NCBI RefSeq assembly: GCF_047238345.1
Contig: NZ_JBDFMQ010000001.1
Coordinates: 2,604,001 to 2,668,000, forward strand
Direction: 5' to 3'
Length of the DNA: 64,000 bases
Source of the DNA: Shouchella sp047238345
GTDB lineage: Bacteria > Bacillota > Bacilli > Bacillales > Bacillaceae_D
Part shown: positions 1 to 9,291 of the stretch, in pieces
How positions within the stretch are numbered: the stretch's first letter is position 1
How the letters are laid out: every line of letters begins with the position of its first letter
Translations under genes and position numbers: made by a program
Notes under the pieces: model-generated
What the model was told of the DNA's origin: nothing
Seen by the model: only the letters and a program-made list of their open reading frames with translations
The model's database searches: none

Positions 1-261
1 AAAAATCAAGCATCTCTTGGTGGCGCAAATATCTTAGCGTTATTTCTACAGAAAAAAGCGGGCATTGACCCTGGAAAAACAAATTTTCTTTTTGACGCTA
101 CGGTTGTCCTGCTTAGCTTCCTCGTTATTGGGGTTATACCTGGGTTGCTTTCAATCTTATCAATTGTGATTACATCGAAAGTCATTAGCCTATTTAAAAA
201 CAGTTTCGTTAAAAACGAGAAAACCGTAAAAATTAAAAAGCCTGCTGTTGCTAGAGCATAA
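1..261 (+). CDS. C-terminal fragment of a YitT/DUF161-family membrane protein (cut by window edge)
   Basis: An open frame runs from the first base to TAA at 259-261 and gives 86 residues. It resembles the end of the transmembrane part of YitT-type proteins: a GGANILAL segment, a KKAGIDPGKTNF loop typical of this family, one long hydrophobic helix (VVLLSFLVIGV...), and a polar tail rich in lysine. The function of these proteins is not established. The N-terminus lies outside the window. A bidirectional hairpin follows directly. Family assignment rests on recalled motif similarity only. Confidence 0.65.
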   Translation, partial: KNQASLGGANILALFLQKKAGIDPGKTNFLFDATVVLLSFLVIGVIPGLLSILSIVITSKVISLFKNSFVKNEKTVKIKKPAVARA

Positions 262-272
262 CTATAAAAACA

Positions 273-306
273 AACAAAAAAGCCTCTAGCAAGAGGCTTT
301 TTTGTT
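273..306. terminator. Bidirectional rho-independent terminator between the YitT-like gene and mdh
   Basis: Stem AGCCTCT (281-287) / AGAGGCT (292-298) with loop AGCA. It is flanked by A-runs on the left and T-runs on the right, so it can end both the plus-strand gene and the minus-strand citZ-icd-mdh transcript. Confidence 0.85.
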
Positions 307-307
307 T

Positions 308-1252
308 TTATGCAGTTGGTAAAGCACCCATAACGTTTCGAACTGAATCGGCAGATTTCTCAAGCTGACTTTGTTCGTCCGCTGTTAATTCGAGTTCAAT
401 CACCTTTTCGATTCCATCACCACCAAGGATGGTCGGCACACCAAGATAAAGATCCTGCTGACCATATTCCCCTTCAAGATAAGCGATTGTAGGAATGACG
501 CGTTTCTTATCTTTAACAATGGCTTCTACCATTTGTGTTAACGATGCAGCTGGTGCATAGTAGGCACTTCCGTTTCCAAGTAGGCCTACAATCTCTCCGC
601 CACCTTTACGGGTACGTTCAACAATCTCTTCAATTCGCTCTGGAGAAAGTAGTGTTGAAAGCGGAACGCCTCCAGCAGCAGAATAACGAATTAACGGTAC
701 CATATCATCACCGTGACCACCGAGTACAAACCCCGTAATATCTTCTACTGAGAGGTTTAACTCTTCCGCAATAAAGGTTCGGAAGCGGGCTGTATCCAAC
801 ACACCAGATTGTCCAATTACACGGTTTTTAGGAAGCCCAGATTCTTTGAATACGGTATATGTCATTGCATCTGCTGGGTTGGTTAAGACGATAATGTAGC
901 AATCAGGCGAATGTTTCACAATTTCTTTTGTAACAGATTTCATGATTTTTGCATTAGTGGATACTAAATCATCTCGGCTCATTCCAGGTTTACGCGCAAT
1001 TCCGGCTGTAATGACAACCACATCGGAACCTTTCGTGTCAGCGTAATCGGACGTACCAATTATGCGTGAATCAACTCCCTGTACAGGCGTTGATTCCATC
1101 ATGTCTAACGCTTTCCCTTTTGTCGGGCCTTCCATATCCGGAATATCAACCAGCACAACGTCACCAAGTTCTTTTTGGGCAACCATTAATGCTGTTGTCG
1201 CCCCAGTGAATCCACTACCAATAATAGAAATTTTTCTACGTGTAATAGCCAT
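308..1252 (-). CDS. mdh: Malate dehydrogenase
   Basis: Cytoplasmic NAD-dependent enzyme that interconverts malate and oxaloacetate in the TCA cycle. The 314-residue protein is of the lactate-dehydrogenase-like type used by Bacillus. It has the dinucleotide fold glycine motif GSGFTG at 12-17, substrate-binding arginines R87, R93 and R156, and the catalytic pair D153 / H180 (LGGHGDD). ATG at 1252 is preceded by AAGGAGATG at a good distance. It is last in the citZ-icd-mdh cluster, 42 bp after icd, and is followed by a strong terminator. Length and context are fully canonical. Confidence 0.97.
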   Translation of the reverse strand: MAITRRKISIIGSGFTGATTALMVAQKELGDVVLVDIPDMEGPTKGKALDMMESTPVQGVDSRIIGTSDYADTKGSDVVVITAGIARKPGMSRDDLVSTNAKIMKSVTKEIVKHSPDCYIIVLTNPADAMTYTVFKESGLPKNRVIGQSGVLDTARFRTFIAEELNLSVEDITGFVLGGHGDDMVPLIRYSAAGGVPLSTLLSPERIEEIVERTRKGGGEIVGLLGNGSAYYAPAASLTQMVEAIVKDKKRVIPTIAYLEGEYGQQDLYLGVPTILGGDGIEKVIELELTADEQSQLEKSADSVRNVMGALPTA

Positions 1253-1294
1253 GCTAACATCTCCTTACTCGAATTGTGGTTCGAACATTGACGT

Positions 1295-2560
1295 TTACAA
1301 GTTCTTGATTAGTTCATCCGCAAATCCAGAACAAGAAACTTCCGTTGCACCATCCATTAGACGAGCAAAGTCATACGTGACAACTTTACTTTCAATTGTT
1401 TTATCCATTGACGTCATGATCATATCTGCTGCTTCAATCCAGCCAAGGTGACGAAGAAGCAACTCACCTGATAGAAGGACAGACGATGGATTTACTTTAT
1501 CTAAACCTGCATATTTTGGAGCTGTACCGTGTGTCGCTTCAAAAATAGCATGGCCAGTATCGTAGTTAATGTTTGCGCCTGGCGCAATTCCAATTCCACC
1601 AACTTGCGCAGCTAGTGCATCAGAGATGTAGTCACCGTTAAGGTTCATTGTTACAACAACATCAAATTCTTTTGGACGAGTTAAGATTTGCTGTAAAAAG
1701 ATGTCGGCAATCGAATCTTTCACGATGATTTTCCCTGCTGCTTCAGCTTCACTTTGTGCTTGATCTGCAGCATCGCGGCCTTTTTCTTCAACGATTTTAT
1801 CATACGCTGCCCATGTGAAAACTTTATCGCCGAACTCGCGCTCAGCTAGCTCGTACCCCCAGTTCTTAAATGAACCTTCCGTATACTTCATAATGTTTCC
1901 TTTGTGTACGAGCGTTACGCTCTTTCTGCCCTCATCTAACGCATACTGGATAGACGCACGTACAATACGCTCTGTACCTTCTTTCGATACTGGTTTAATC
2001 CCAATACCAGATGTTTCAGGGAAACGAATTTTGTTAATACCCATTTCATCTTGTAAGAAAGAAATGACTTTCTTCACTTCGTCAGAACCTTCTTGGAACT
2101 CGATACCAGCGTAAATATCTTCAGTGTTCTCACGGAAGATTGCCATATTTGTGTCTTCTGGACGCTTAACAGGTGATGGTACGCCTGTAAAATAACGAAC
2201 GGGACGTAAGCACGTGTATAAATCAAGCTCTTGACGAAGCGCAACGTTTAATGAACGAATTCCACCACCAATTGGTGTTGTTAACGGTCCTTTAATCGCA
2301 ATTAAGTATTCGCGAACCGCTTCTAATGTTTCAGAAGGCAACCATTCGCCTGTTTGGTTATATGCTTTTTCACCAGCTAAGATTTCTTTCCAGTGGATTT
2401 TGCGCTCGCCACCGTAAGCTTTTTCTACTGCTGCATCTAGTACACGAGAAGCTGCTGCCCAAATATCAGGACCAGTTCCATCTCCTTCAATATAAGGTAC
2501 GATCGGCTCGTTTGGTACGTTTAATACACCATTATTTGTTTGAATTTTTTCTGCTGCCAT
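1295..2560 (-). CDS. icd: Isocitrate dehydrogenase (NADP+)
   Basis: Oxidative decarboxylation of isocitrate to 2-oxoglutarate. Hallmarks are the substrate-binding stretch RSLNVALRQELDLY..LRPVRYF, the metal-binding aspartates near NLNGDYISDALA, and the NADP-binding end HGTAPKYAG. The frame is open seven codons further upstream, but ATG at 2560 has GGAGGG in front of it and gives 421 residues, close to the B. subtilis enzyme, so I take that start. Second gene of the cluster, 69 bp after citZ. Confidence 0.97.
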   Translation of the reverse strand: MAAEKIQTNNGVLNVPNEPIVPYIEGDGTGPDIWAAASRVLDAAVEKAYGGERKIHWKEILAGEKAYNQTGEWLPSETLEAVREYLIAIKGPLTTPIGGGIRSLNVALRQELDLYTCLRPVRYFTGVPSPVKRPEDTNMAIFRENTEDIYAGIEFQEGSDEVKKVISFLQDEMGINKIRFPETSGIGIKPVSKEGTERIVRASIQYALDEGRKSVTLVHKGNIMKYTEGSFKNWGYELAEREFGDKVFTWAAYDKIVEEKGRDAADQAQSEAEAAGKIIVKDSIADIFLQQILTRPKEFDVVVTMNLNGDYISDALAAQVGGIGIAPGANINYDTGHAIFEATHGTAPKYAGLDKVNPSSVLLSGELLLRHLGWIEAADMIMTSMDKTIESKVVTYDFARLMDGATEVSCSGFADELIKNL

Positions 2561-2629
2561 GTTTCTATTCCCTCCATCCAAAATATGTAGAACGGAAAAA
2601 CTCCGTCCATTTTTACATTAAACTAGTTG

Positions 2630-3745
2630 TTATCTTGATTCAATGGAAACATATGAACGTTTATCTGGACCAATATATTCTGCACGTGGTCGGATTAAAC
2701 GATTGTTTGAGTATTGCTCTAGGATATGCGCCAACCAACCTGAAGTACGGCTCACTGCAAAAATTGGCGTAAACAAGTCATGTTTAATGCCGAGGCTGTG
2801 GTAAACCGTTGCAGAGTAAAAGTCAACGTTTGGTAGCAAACCTTTTTCTTTCGTAATCATTTCTTCAATTTGAATGGACATCTCATACCATTTTGTTTCG
2901 TTCACAACACTTGTTAATTGTTTTGACATATCACGTAAGTGCTTTGCACGTGGATCACCATTTTTGTAAACGCGGTGACCAAAGCCCATTATTTTTTCTT
3001 TGTTGTCTAATGCTTTTCTTAGGTAAGGCTCTACTTCTTCTGGTTCGTTAATATCCAGAAGCATATTCATTACCGCTTCATTCGCTCCACCGTGTAAAGG
3101 GCCTTTAAGCGCGCCAATTGCAGCCGTTAAGCCAGAATAAACATCTGATAAGGTTGCCACACATACACGAGCTGTGAACGTTGAGGCGTTAAGCTCATGA
3201 TCAGCGTGCAAAACAAGTGCTTTATTAAATGCTTCTATCGAAAGATCATCAGGCGTCTCGCCATTCAGCATATACAGAAAATTCGCGGCAAAAGAAAGCT
3301 CTTGGTTCGGTTGAATTGGCTCTTGACCAGAGCGAATTCGTTCAAAACCTGTAACGATTGTCGGAATTTTCGCCTGAAGACGAATTGCTTTTTTGTAGTT
3401 TTCTTCTTCGTTCATCTTTTCTGCATCTGAGTCAAATAAACCAAGTGCCGAGATAGCAGAGCGTAATGCCGCCATTGGATGTACGTCTTTAATTGGATAG
3501 GCTTTCATTTGAGCGAAAATTTCTTCAGGAACTTCGGCTTCAGCAGCCAACTGCTCTGTAAACGATTTCAATTCTTCTTTGGTAGGAAGTTCGCCGTTCC
3601 AAAGTAAATAAATGACCTCTTCAAAGCTAGCATTTTCAGCTAAATCGTCAATGCCGTAGCCTTGATACGTTAATTCATCATCAATAATTGAACTTACGCT
3701 AGACTGTGTTGCTACAATACCTTCTAATCCACGAGTAGTAGTCAC
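2630..3745 (-). CDS. citZ: Citrate synthase
   Basis: Condenses oxaloacetate and acetyl-CoA. The 371-residue protein is of the short type II-like form. Catalytic residues lie in LNASTFTARV, GALKGPLHGGANE and MGFGHRVYKNGDPRA (two catalytic histidines and the citrate-binding arginine), and the last catalytic aspartate lies in NVDFYSATVYH. The start codon is GTG at 3745 with AAAGGAGAG six bases upstream. First gene of the citZ-icd-mdh operon, which is repressed by CcpC and carbon catabolite control in B. subtilis. A palindrome about 300 bp upstream may be an operator. Confidence 0.97.
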   Translation of the reverse strand: MTTTRGLEGIVATQSSVSSIIDDELTYQGYGIDDLAENASFEEVIYLLWNGELPTKEELKSFTEQLAAEAEVPEEIFAQMKAYPIKDVHPMAALRSAISALGLFDSDAEKMNEEENYKKAIRLQAKIPTIVTGFERIRSGQEPIQPNQELSFAANFLYMLNGETPDDLSIEAFNKALVLHADHELNASTFTARVCVATLSDVYSGLTAAIGALKGPLHGGANEAVMNMLLDINEPEEVEPYLRKALDNKEKIMGFGHRVYKNGDPRAKHLRDMSKQLTSVVNETKWYEMSIQIEEMITKEKGLLPNVDFYSATVYHSLGIKHDLFTPIFAVSRTSGWLAHILEQYSNNRLIRPRAEYIGPDKRSYVSIESR

Positions 3746-4091
3746 CTATATCTCTCCTTTTCTCTAATAAATCCTTCACCAGACGTATGGTACCCAAGTG
3801 AAGCGGTTTCGCAAAAGGATGCGAACTCTCCTATCTCCTTCATTATGAAAGAACTTGATTCGAACATGAATCTAGGAAATGCTCATAGTCTAGTAGACTA
3901 GACATAAGCCAAGCTTAAAACAACTTTCTTTAGGCTGTTTAATAAACCTACATCTTCTTATACCCATTAGCAAGATCTTTAAAAACCTTAAAACCATTAG
4001 GTACAATATGAGGTGCTTTTCGAACAACCTAAGCACTTCATATCATACCATAATTTTAAAATTACGGCTATAACCAGCATATTTTGACAAG
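3746..4091 (-). promoter_or_regulatory. Untranslated leader and promoter region of citZ with a palindrome
   Basis: No gene fits in these 346 bp. A 20-bp near-perfect inverted repeat (one mismatched pair) lies at 4048-4067, with arms CCATAATTTT / AAAATTACGG. It overlaps the upstream side of a possible -10 (TATGAT, 4042-4047). No convincing -35 is visible. A second 15-bp palindrome (TAGTCTA-G-TAGACTA) lies at 3886-3900 in the leader. The upstream palindrome has the A/T-rich LysR-type look of citrate-responsive CcpC sites, but spacing differs by one base from the ATAA-N7-TTAT form I recall, so the assignment is tentative. Confidence 0.4.
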
Positions 4092-4490
4092 TTATCTTCT
4101 TTTTATGACAATAAATTGCCCCTTGGCAATCCCTGTATGAATGGCTTTAAGCAGTCCAGCTTTAATGATTCCTCTTGTCCAAGGAATTAAGAAAAATGCA
4201 CCTACTACATCTAAGAAGAAGCCTGGGAGCATAAGAAGCGCACCACCAATAAAAATACAGGCACCATCAATCAGCGCTTGACTAGGTACTTGTTGTTTCT
4301 GCATTTGCAATTGAGCTAAGCGTAGCACTTGCATTCCTTGTCGGCGTGCAAAGAGAAACCCTACGATACTCGTTGTAAGCATAGCTAAAATGGTGTACCA
4401 TACACCAATCCACTGAACGGAAAGCACAATAAGCAACAGTTCAATTAAAGGAACACCAATTGCGATAGGGAACAGCAGTCGTTTCAACAT
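4092..4490 (-). CDS. fxsA: FxsA family membrane protein
   Basis: Small cytoplasmic-membrane protein (132 aa) of the FxsA family; in E. coli over-expression relieves F-exclusion of phage T7, while its role in Bacillus is not known. It has three to four hydrophobic segments (LFPIAIGVPLIELLLIVL; WYTILAMLTTSIVGF; ACIFIGGALLMLPGFFLDVVGAFFLIPW) and a basic C-terminus IVIKRR. The frame is open 13 codons upstream, but ATG at 4490 has GAGGAGG five bases ahead and matches the family N-terminus. It follows pyk behind a hairpin, so it is probably expressed by read-through. Confidence 0.88.
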   Translation of the reverse strand: MLKRLLFPIAIGVPLIELLLIVLSVQWIGVWYTILAMLTTSIVGFLFARRQGMQVLRLAQLQMQKQQVPSQALIDGACIFIGGALLMLPGFFLDVVGAFFLIPWTRGIIKAGLLKAIHTGIAKGQFIVIKRR

Positions 4491-4515
4491 ACGTGCCTCC
4501 TCGATGATGATAAGC

Positions 4516-4543
4516 AAAAAGAAGAGCAAAGGCTCTTCTTTTT
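4516..4543 (-). terminator. Hairpin between pyk and fxsA
   Basis: AAAAAGAAGAGC (4516-4527) pairs with GCTCTTCTTTTT (4532-4543) around a four-base loop, and in the minus direction a T-run closes it. It would end or attenuate the pfkA-pyk transcript before fxsA. Confidence 0.7.
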
Positions 4544-4550
4544 CTTTCTA

Positions 4551-6305
4551 TTATAATACACGCGCTTTTCCGCTGTAAATGTTTCCGGTTTTTGCATCAA
4601 CGGTTACTTCTTCACCGTCTGTGAATAAGGCTAGAGCACCTTCAACGCCAACAACAACAGGTGTGCTTAAGTTTAAGCCTACAACTGCAGCATGGGATGT
4701 CAACCCGCCTTCTTCCGTAATAACAGCTGCTGCTTTTTCAAACGCATCAATCATGTCTTTATCTGTTGACTTTGTCACTAATACTGCGCCTTCCGTCATT
4801 TTTGCATTTGCTTCTGCTGCATTTTCTGCAATAACGACTTTCCCTGCGCCAGAACGCTGTCCAATTCCTTGCCCTTTCGCTTTCACTTCACCAAGCACAT
4901 GAACTTTTAATAAATTGGTTGTTCCTGTTTCACCAACTGGAACACCTGCTGTAATGACTACAAGATCACCTTGGGCAACATAGCCAGAACCAATCGCAGC
5001 TTCTACAGTTAAATCAAGCATTTCATCAGTTGAGCTTGCTTGTTTACCAAGTAAAGGCGTTACGCCCCATACTAAAGCCATCTTACGAAATGCTCTTTCA
5101 TTGCTAGTAATAGCAAGAATTGGCGACTTTGGACGGAAACGAGACGTCATACGAGCTGTATGTCCACTTTCAGTTGCTGTTAAAATTGCAGTCGCATCTA
5201 AGTTCGAAGCAGTATGCGCAACAGATTGTCCAATTGCACTCGTAATCGTTTGCTTCGATTCTTTACTCTTCCTGCTAAGCATTTGCTCGTAGTTTAAAGC
5301 TTGTTCTGTACGACTTGCAATGTTATGCATCGTTTGAACCGATTCAACTGGATAATCTCCAGCAGCCGTTTCGCCTGACAACATGATTGCATCTGTGCCG
5401 TCAAAAATTGCGTTCGCTACATCACTAGCTTCAGCTCGTGTTGGGCGTGGGTTGCGTTGCATTGAATCAAGCATTTGTGTTGCTGTAATAACAGGTTTAG
5501 CAAGCTCATTACACTTGATAATCAGTTGCTTTTGTACAAGTGGTACTTCTTCGGCTGGAATTTCTACGCCAAGGTCCCCACGTGCAACCATTAGGCCATC
5601 AGACACTTCCAAAATTTCATCGATGTTATCAACACCCTCTTGATTTTCAATCTTAGGGATGATTGCAATATCCGCAGCACCATTCTTTTCAAGAAGCTCA
5701 CGAATTTCTAATACATCAGACGCACGGCGGACAAATGACGCCGCAATAAAATCAACGTTTTGTTCAACACCGAACGTAATATCTGCTGCATCTTTCTCCG
5801 TCATACCTGGGAGGTTTACACTTACATTCGGTACGTTCACACCTTTTTTATTTTTCAACGTGCCGCTATTCATTACAACCGTTACGAGTTCATGATTGCG
5901 AACTTCTTTTACTTCAAGACCAATGAGGCCATCGTCTAGCAATAAGATGCTGCCCGCATGTACATCATTTACAAGTCCTGGGTATGTGATCGAAATTTTT
6001 TCTGTTGTTCCGACAACTTCTTCCATAGAAACAACTAATTCTTGTCCTTTTTCAAGCTCGATTGCACCATTCTCGACGGTCTGTGTACGAATTTCTGGAC
6101 CTTTTGTATCAAGTAAAATCGCTACAGTTTTACCTGCTTTTTCCGAAGCTTCACGGATATTGCGAATACGTGCCCCATGCTCCTCGAAGTCTCCGTGTGA
6201 AAAGTTTAAACGTGCTACGTTCATGCCAGCATCAATTAATGATACGAGTTGGTCGACCGACTCACTAGCTGGTCCAATTGTACATACGATTTTTGTTTTA
6301 CGCAT
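4551..6305 (-). CDS. pyk: Pyruvate kinase with C-terminal PEP-utiliser domain
   Basis: Converts phosphoenolpyruvate and ADP to pyruvate and ATP. The 584-residue protein carries the usual barrel (TKIVCTIGPAS at the N-terminus, catalytic lysine in IIPKIENQEGV, metal ligands in MVARGDLGVE) and then the extra domain of about 110 residues seen in Bacillus pyruvate kinases (from about 475), with the phosphohistidine-type loop EEGGLTSHAAV. Whether that histidine is phosphorylated in this family is unknown. RBS AGGAGG precedes ATG 6305. It is 23 bp after pfkA and forms an operon with it. Confidence 0.97.
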   Translation of the reverse strand: MRKTKIVCTIGPASESVDQLVSLIDAGMNVARLNFSHGDFEEHGARIRNIREASEKAGKTVAILLDTKGPEIRTQTVENGAIELEKGQELVVSMEEVVGTTEKISITYPGLVNDVHAGSILLLDDGLIGLEVKEVRNHELVTVVMNSGTLKNKKGVNVPNVSVNLPGMTEKDAADITFGVEQNVDFIAASFVRRASDVLEIRELLEKNGAADIAIIPKIENQEGVDNIDEILEVSDGLMVARGDLGVEIPAEEVPLVQKQLIIKCNELAKPVITATQMLDSMQRNPRPTRAEASDVANAIFDGTDAIMLSGETAAGDYPVESVQTMHNIASRTEQALNYEQMLSRKSKESKQTITSAIGQSVAHTASNLDATAILTATESGHTARMTSRFRPKSPILAITSNERAFRKMALVWGVTPLLGKQASSTDEMLDLTVEAAIGSGYVAQGDLVVITAGVPVGETGTTNLLKVHVLGEVKAKGQGIGQRSGAGKVVIAENAAEANAKMTEGAVLVTKSTDKDMIDAFEKAAAVITEEGGLTSHAAVVGLNLSTPVVVGVEGALALFTDGEEVTVDAKTGNIYSGKARVL

Positions 6306-6328
6306 TTTGTTCCTCCTACAAATTCTTC

Positions 6329-7288
6329 TTAAATAGATAGCTCTTGTGAGAGCTTGTACATATTTGTATCAATCTTATGGGGTTGATCTAAAATGTCATT
6401 AATAGAATGGTATACAATTTCATTACGTTGTATCCCTACAGTCATGCCCGCTTTTCCTTCAAGTAATAAGTCAACAGCTTTTGCAGCTAGACGACTAGCA
6501 AGAACACGGTCTGCTCCTGTTGGTGAACCACCACGTTGAATGTGGCCTAACACAGTGACCCGGGTTTCAACATTCATTTCTGCACTGATCTTCTCACCGA
6601 AATCGAAACCTGAACCAGCACCTTCAGCTACAATGATGATGCTGTGCTTTTTCCCACGTTCAACACCCCGTTTGATGTTAGCAAGAATAAGGTTCATATC
6701 ATGTTCTTCTTCTGGAATGACAATGGTTTCTGCACCATCTGCAAGACCTGCCCAAAGTGCCAAGTCTCCAGCATGTCGACCCATTACTTCAATTACATAC
6801 GTACGTTCATGAGACGTTGCAGTATCGCGAATTTTATCAATGGCGTCGATGATCGTATTAAGAGCTGTATCAAAACCGATTGTAAAGTCGGTTCCTGGAA
6901 TATCGTTGTCAATCGTTCCTGGGACACCTACTGTTGGGAATCCATGCTCACTTAACTTTTGAGCGCCACGATAAGACCCGTCTCCACCAATCACGACAAG
7001 CCCTTCAATTCCAAATTTATTTAACTGCTCAATACCCTTTTTTTGACCTTCAAGTGTTTTAAATTCTTCACAACGTGCTGTATATAACATCGTACCACCG
7101 CGATGAATAATATCTCCTACAGAACCAAGCTCCATTTTCTTAATGTCGCCTTCAATTAACCCTTGGTAGCCATATGAAATACCATACACTTCAATTCCGT
7201 GATAGATTGCTTTTCGAACAACGGCGCGAATCGCTGCATTCATACCTGGTGAATCGCCACCACTTGTTAACACACCAATACGTTTCAA
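6329..7288 (-). CDS. pfkA: ATP-dependent 6-phosphofructokinase
   Basis: Phosphorylates fructose 6-phosphate, the committed step of glycolysis. It has the N-terminal loop GVLTSGGDSPGMNAA, ATP-binding GGDGSYRGA, catalytic PGTIDNDIPGTD, substrate loop MGRHAGD and HIQRGGSPTGADR. The longest frame starts upstream, but TTG at 7288 lies seven bases after AGGAGG and gives exactly the classic 319-residue protein starting (M)KRIGVLTSGG. A rare TTG start in a major glycolytic gene is notable but well supported by the RBS. First gene of pfkA-pyk. Confidence 0.96.
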   Translation of the reverse strand: MKRIGVLTSGGDSPGMNAAIRAVVRKAIYHGIEVYGISYGYQGLIEGDIKKMELGSVGDIIHRGGTMLYTARCEEFKTLEGQKKGIEQLNKFGIEGLVVIGGDGSYRGAQKLSEHGFPTVGVPGTIDNDIPGTDFTIGFDTALNTIIDAIDKIRDTATSHERTYVIEVMGRHAGDLALWAGLADGAETIVIPEEEHDMNLILANIKRGVERGKKHSIIIVAEGAGSGFDFGEKISAEMNVETRVTVLGHIQRGGSPTGADRVLASRLAAKAVDLLLEGKAGMTVGIQRNEIVYHSINDILDQPHKIDTNMYKLSQELSI

Positions 7289-7393
7289 TTCAGTTCCTCC
7301 TAACGAACACGAAGACAAAAAACATTGTCTCACATAGTCTCTGCAAGTAAAGATACCACTTTGATTTCACGAACACAAGTGTTACCACACTAC

Positions 7394-7421
7394 AAAAAAT
7401 GCTTTCATATCAATGAAAGCA
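7394..7421 (-). terminator. Terminator after accA
   Basis: Stem TGCTTTCAT (7400-7408) / ATGAAAGCA (7413-7421) with a four-base loop; in the minus direction it ends in six T. It separates the accDA transcript from pfkA-pyk. Confidence 0.85.
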
Positions 7422-7429
7422 CTTCCAAA

Positions 7430-8407
7430 TCATTTTGATTCTGCTTTGATTCGTTTATCGGAGATTTGTCCCATTTTCTTGTATTTTTCATACCGCTCAT
7501 CTAAAAGTGACTCTACAGATTTTGCTTTCAAATCCGCTAATGCATCGCGCAAAATTTGCTTCATACTAGCTGCTTGTTCATGTACATCTCGTTGAGCCCC
7601 ACCTTTTGGTTCTTCAATGATTGAGTCAATGACACCCAGCTCATATAAATCAGGCGCTGTAATTTTCATCGTTTCAGCTGCTCTTTTCGCTTGCGTAGAA
7701 TCCTTCCAAAGCAATGCCGCTGCACCTTCAGGAGAAATAACAGAGTACGTTGAGTTTTCTAGCATATAAATGCGGTCGGCAACACCAAGTGCTAATGCAC
7801 CACCACTTCCGCCTTCTCCAATGACAATACTTATCGTTGGCACTTTTAACCCTGCCATCATAAGAAGGTTTCGTGCAATGGCTTCACTTTGCCCTCGTTC
7901 CTCAGCGGATTTACCTGGATACGCTCCTTTTGTATCAATAAAACAAACGATAGGTCGATTAAACTTTTCTGCTTGCTTCATTAAGCGCAACGCTTTCCGA
8001 TAGCCTTCAGGGTGTGGCGATCCAAAGTAACGCATAATGTTCTCTTTTGTATCTTTTCCTCGTTGATGGCCAATAACGGTTACTGGCTGGTCATCAAATG
8101 TAGCAATTCCTGCGACAATTGCTTTATCATCACCGAATAAACGATCACCGTGGAGTTCTAAGAAATTGGAAAACATTAACTCAATATAGTCAAGGCTCGT
8201 TGGACGCTCATGATCTCGAGCAATTTGAACCCGTTCCCACGGCTGAATATTCGTATAAACCGTTTCTTCTAATTCGCGTAAACGAGTCTCCATTTTATGA
8301 ATTTCAGAACTTAAATCCAGTTCCTTTTCTTTTGCAAATTTCCGTAGCTCGTCGATTTTATTTCGAAGCTCAATCACTGGTTTTTCAAACTCTTTTTCCG
8401 TCGTCAT
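7430..8407 (-). CDS. accA: Acetyl-CoA carboxylase carboxyltransferase subunit alpha
   Basis: With AccD forms the carboxyltransferase that moves CO2 from biotin to acetyl-CoA, giving malonyl-CoA for fatty-acid synthesis. At 325 residues it has the length of the B. subtilis protein. Visible features are the crotonase-type glycine-rich stretches GEGGSGGALALG and ISPEGAAALLWKD, the AccA signature FIDTKGAYPGKSAEERGQ, and the N-terminal coiled segment. RBS GGGGGAG precedes ATG 8407. It follows accD by 15 bp and is last in the malic enzyme-gntR-accD-accA operon. Confidence 0.97.
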   Translation of the reverse strand: MTTEKEFEKPVIELRNKIDELRKFAKEKELDLSSEIHKMETRLRELEETVYTNIQPWERVQIARDHERPTSLDYIELMFSNFLELHGDRLFGDDKAIVAGIATFDDQPVTVIGHQRGKDTKENIMRYFGSPHPEGYRKALRLMKQAEKFNRPIVCFIDTKGAYPGKSAEERGQSEAIARNLLMMAGLKVPTISIVIGEGGSGGALALGVADRIYMLENSTYSVISPEGAAALLWKDSTQAKRAAETMKITAPDLYELGVIDSIIEEPKGGAQRDVHEQAASMKQILRDALADLKAKSVESLLDERYEKYKKMGQISDKRIKAESK

Positions 8408-8422
8408 GTTCGCTCCCCCTAT

Positions 8423-9268
8423 CTACTGGTGAATTGCCAACACGGTTGTTAGCGTCTCTTTCATTTCAAGTCGCGGGATCACTCGATCTAATTGCCCATG
8501 CTCTAATAAGAATTCGGCAGTTTGAAAATCTTCTGGAAGCTCTTCTCGTATCGTTTGTTCAATGATTCGACGCCCAGCAAATCCGACCAACGCTTTTGGC
8601 TCTGCAAAATTATAATCCCCTAGTGAAGCAAAACTAGCGGAGACGCCTCCTGTTGTTGGATGGGTCATGACAGAAATAAATAGACCGCCATTTCGATCTA
8701 GCCGTTCAAGGGCCGCACTTGTTTTTGCCATTTGCATCAAACTAATCATGCCTTCTTGCATACGCGCACCACCAGATGCCGCAACGATAATAAGCGGGTA
8801 TTTTGTTTCTAGCGCCCGTTCAGCTGCTCGCGTTAGCTTTTCACCAACGGCAGCACCCATGCTTGCCATACGAAAATCAGGGTCCATGACTGCTAGTACG
8901 ACAGAGTAGCCACTCATTTCTCCTTCTCCTGAAACGCAGGCTTCTTTTAATCCCGTTTTTTCACGGTCTTTTTCTAGCTTGCCTTCATAATCAGGAAACC
9001 CAAGTGGGTTACCGCCAACCACATCTGCATCCATTTCTTTAAACGTGCCTTCGTCTATTAACGATTCAATGCGCTCCCACGCGCCCATTCTATGATGGTG
9101 TCCGCATGTACGGCATACACTTAAATTCTTTTTTAAGTCTTTCGTGTACATAATCGTCCGACATGATGGACATTTTGTCATTAATCCTTCTGGCACTTCT
9201 TGCTTTGCTCGCTCAGATGGAATGGTTGCATATCGCTTCTTTTTCTTTGAAAACATATCTTTTAACAT
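8423..9268 (-). CDS. accD: Acetyl-CoA carboxylase carboxyltransferase subunit beta
   Basis: Partner of AccA in malonyl-CoA synthesis. The 281-residue protein begins with a four-cysteine zinc ribbon (CPSC ... CRTCGHH, about residues 33-55), followed by the crotonase-like carboxyltransferase domain with ASGGARMQEGMISLMQM and THPTTGGVSASFA. RBS AAGGAG precedes ATG 9268. Located 23 bp after the GntR regulator and 15 bp before accA. Confidence 0.97.
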   Translation of the reverse strand: MLKDMFSKKKKRYATIPSERAKQEVPEGLMTKCPSCRTIMYTKDLKKNLSVCRTCGHHHRMGAWERIESLIDEGTFKEMDADVVGGNPLGFPDYEGKLEKDREKTGLKEACVSGEGEMSGYSVVLAVMDPDFRMASMGAAVGEKLTRAAERALETKYPLIIVAASGGARMQEGMISLMQMAKTSAALERLDRNGGLFISVMTHPTTGGVSASFASLGDYNFAEPKALVGFAGRRIIEQTIREELPEDFQTAEFLLEHGQLDRVIPRLEMKETLTTVLAIHQ

Positions 9269-9291
9269 GGAATCGCTCCTTGCTATATCCT

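Noticed and set aside
1062..1451. Open frames of 60-150 codons on the strand opposite to long genes throughout the window
   Set aside because: They lie antisense to well-supported genes, lack RBSs and show no family-like composition, so they are codon-usage shadows.
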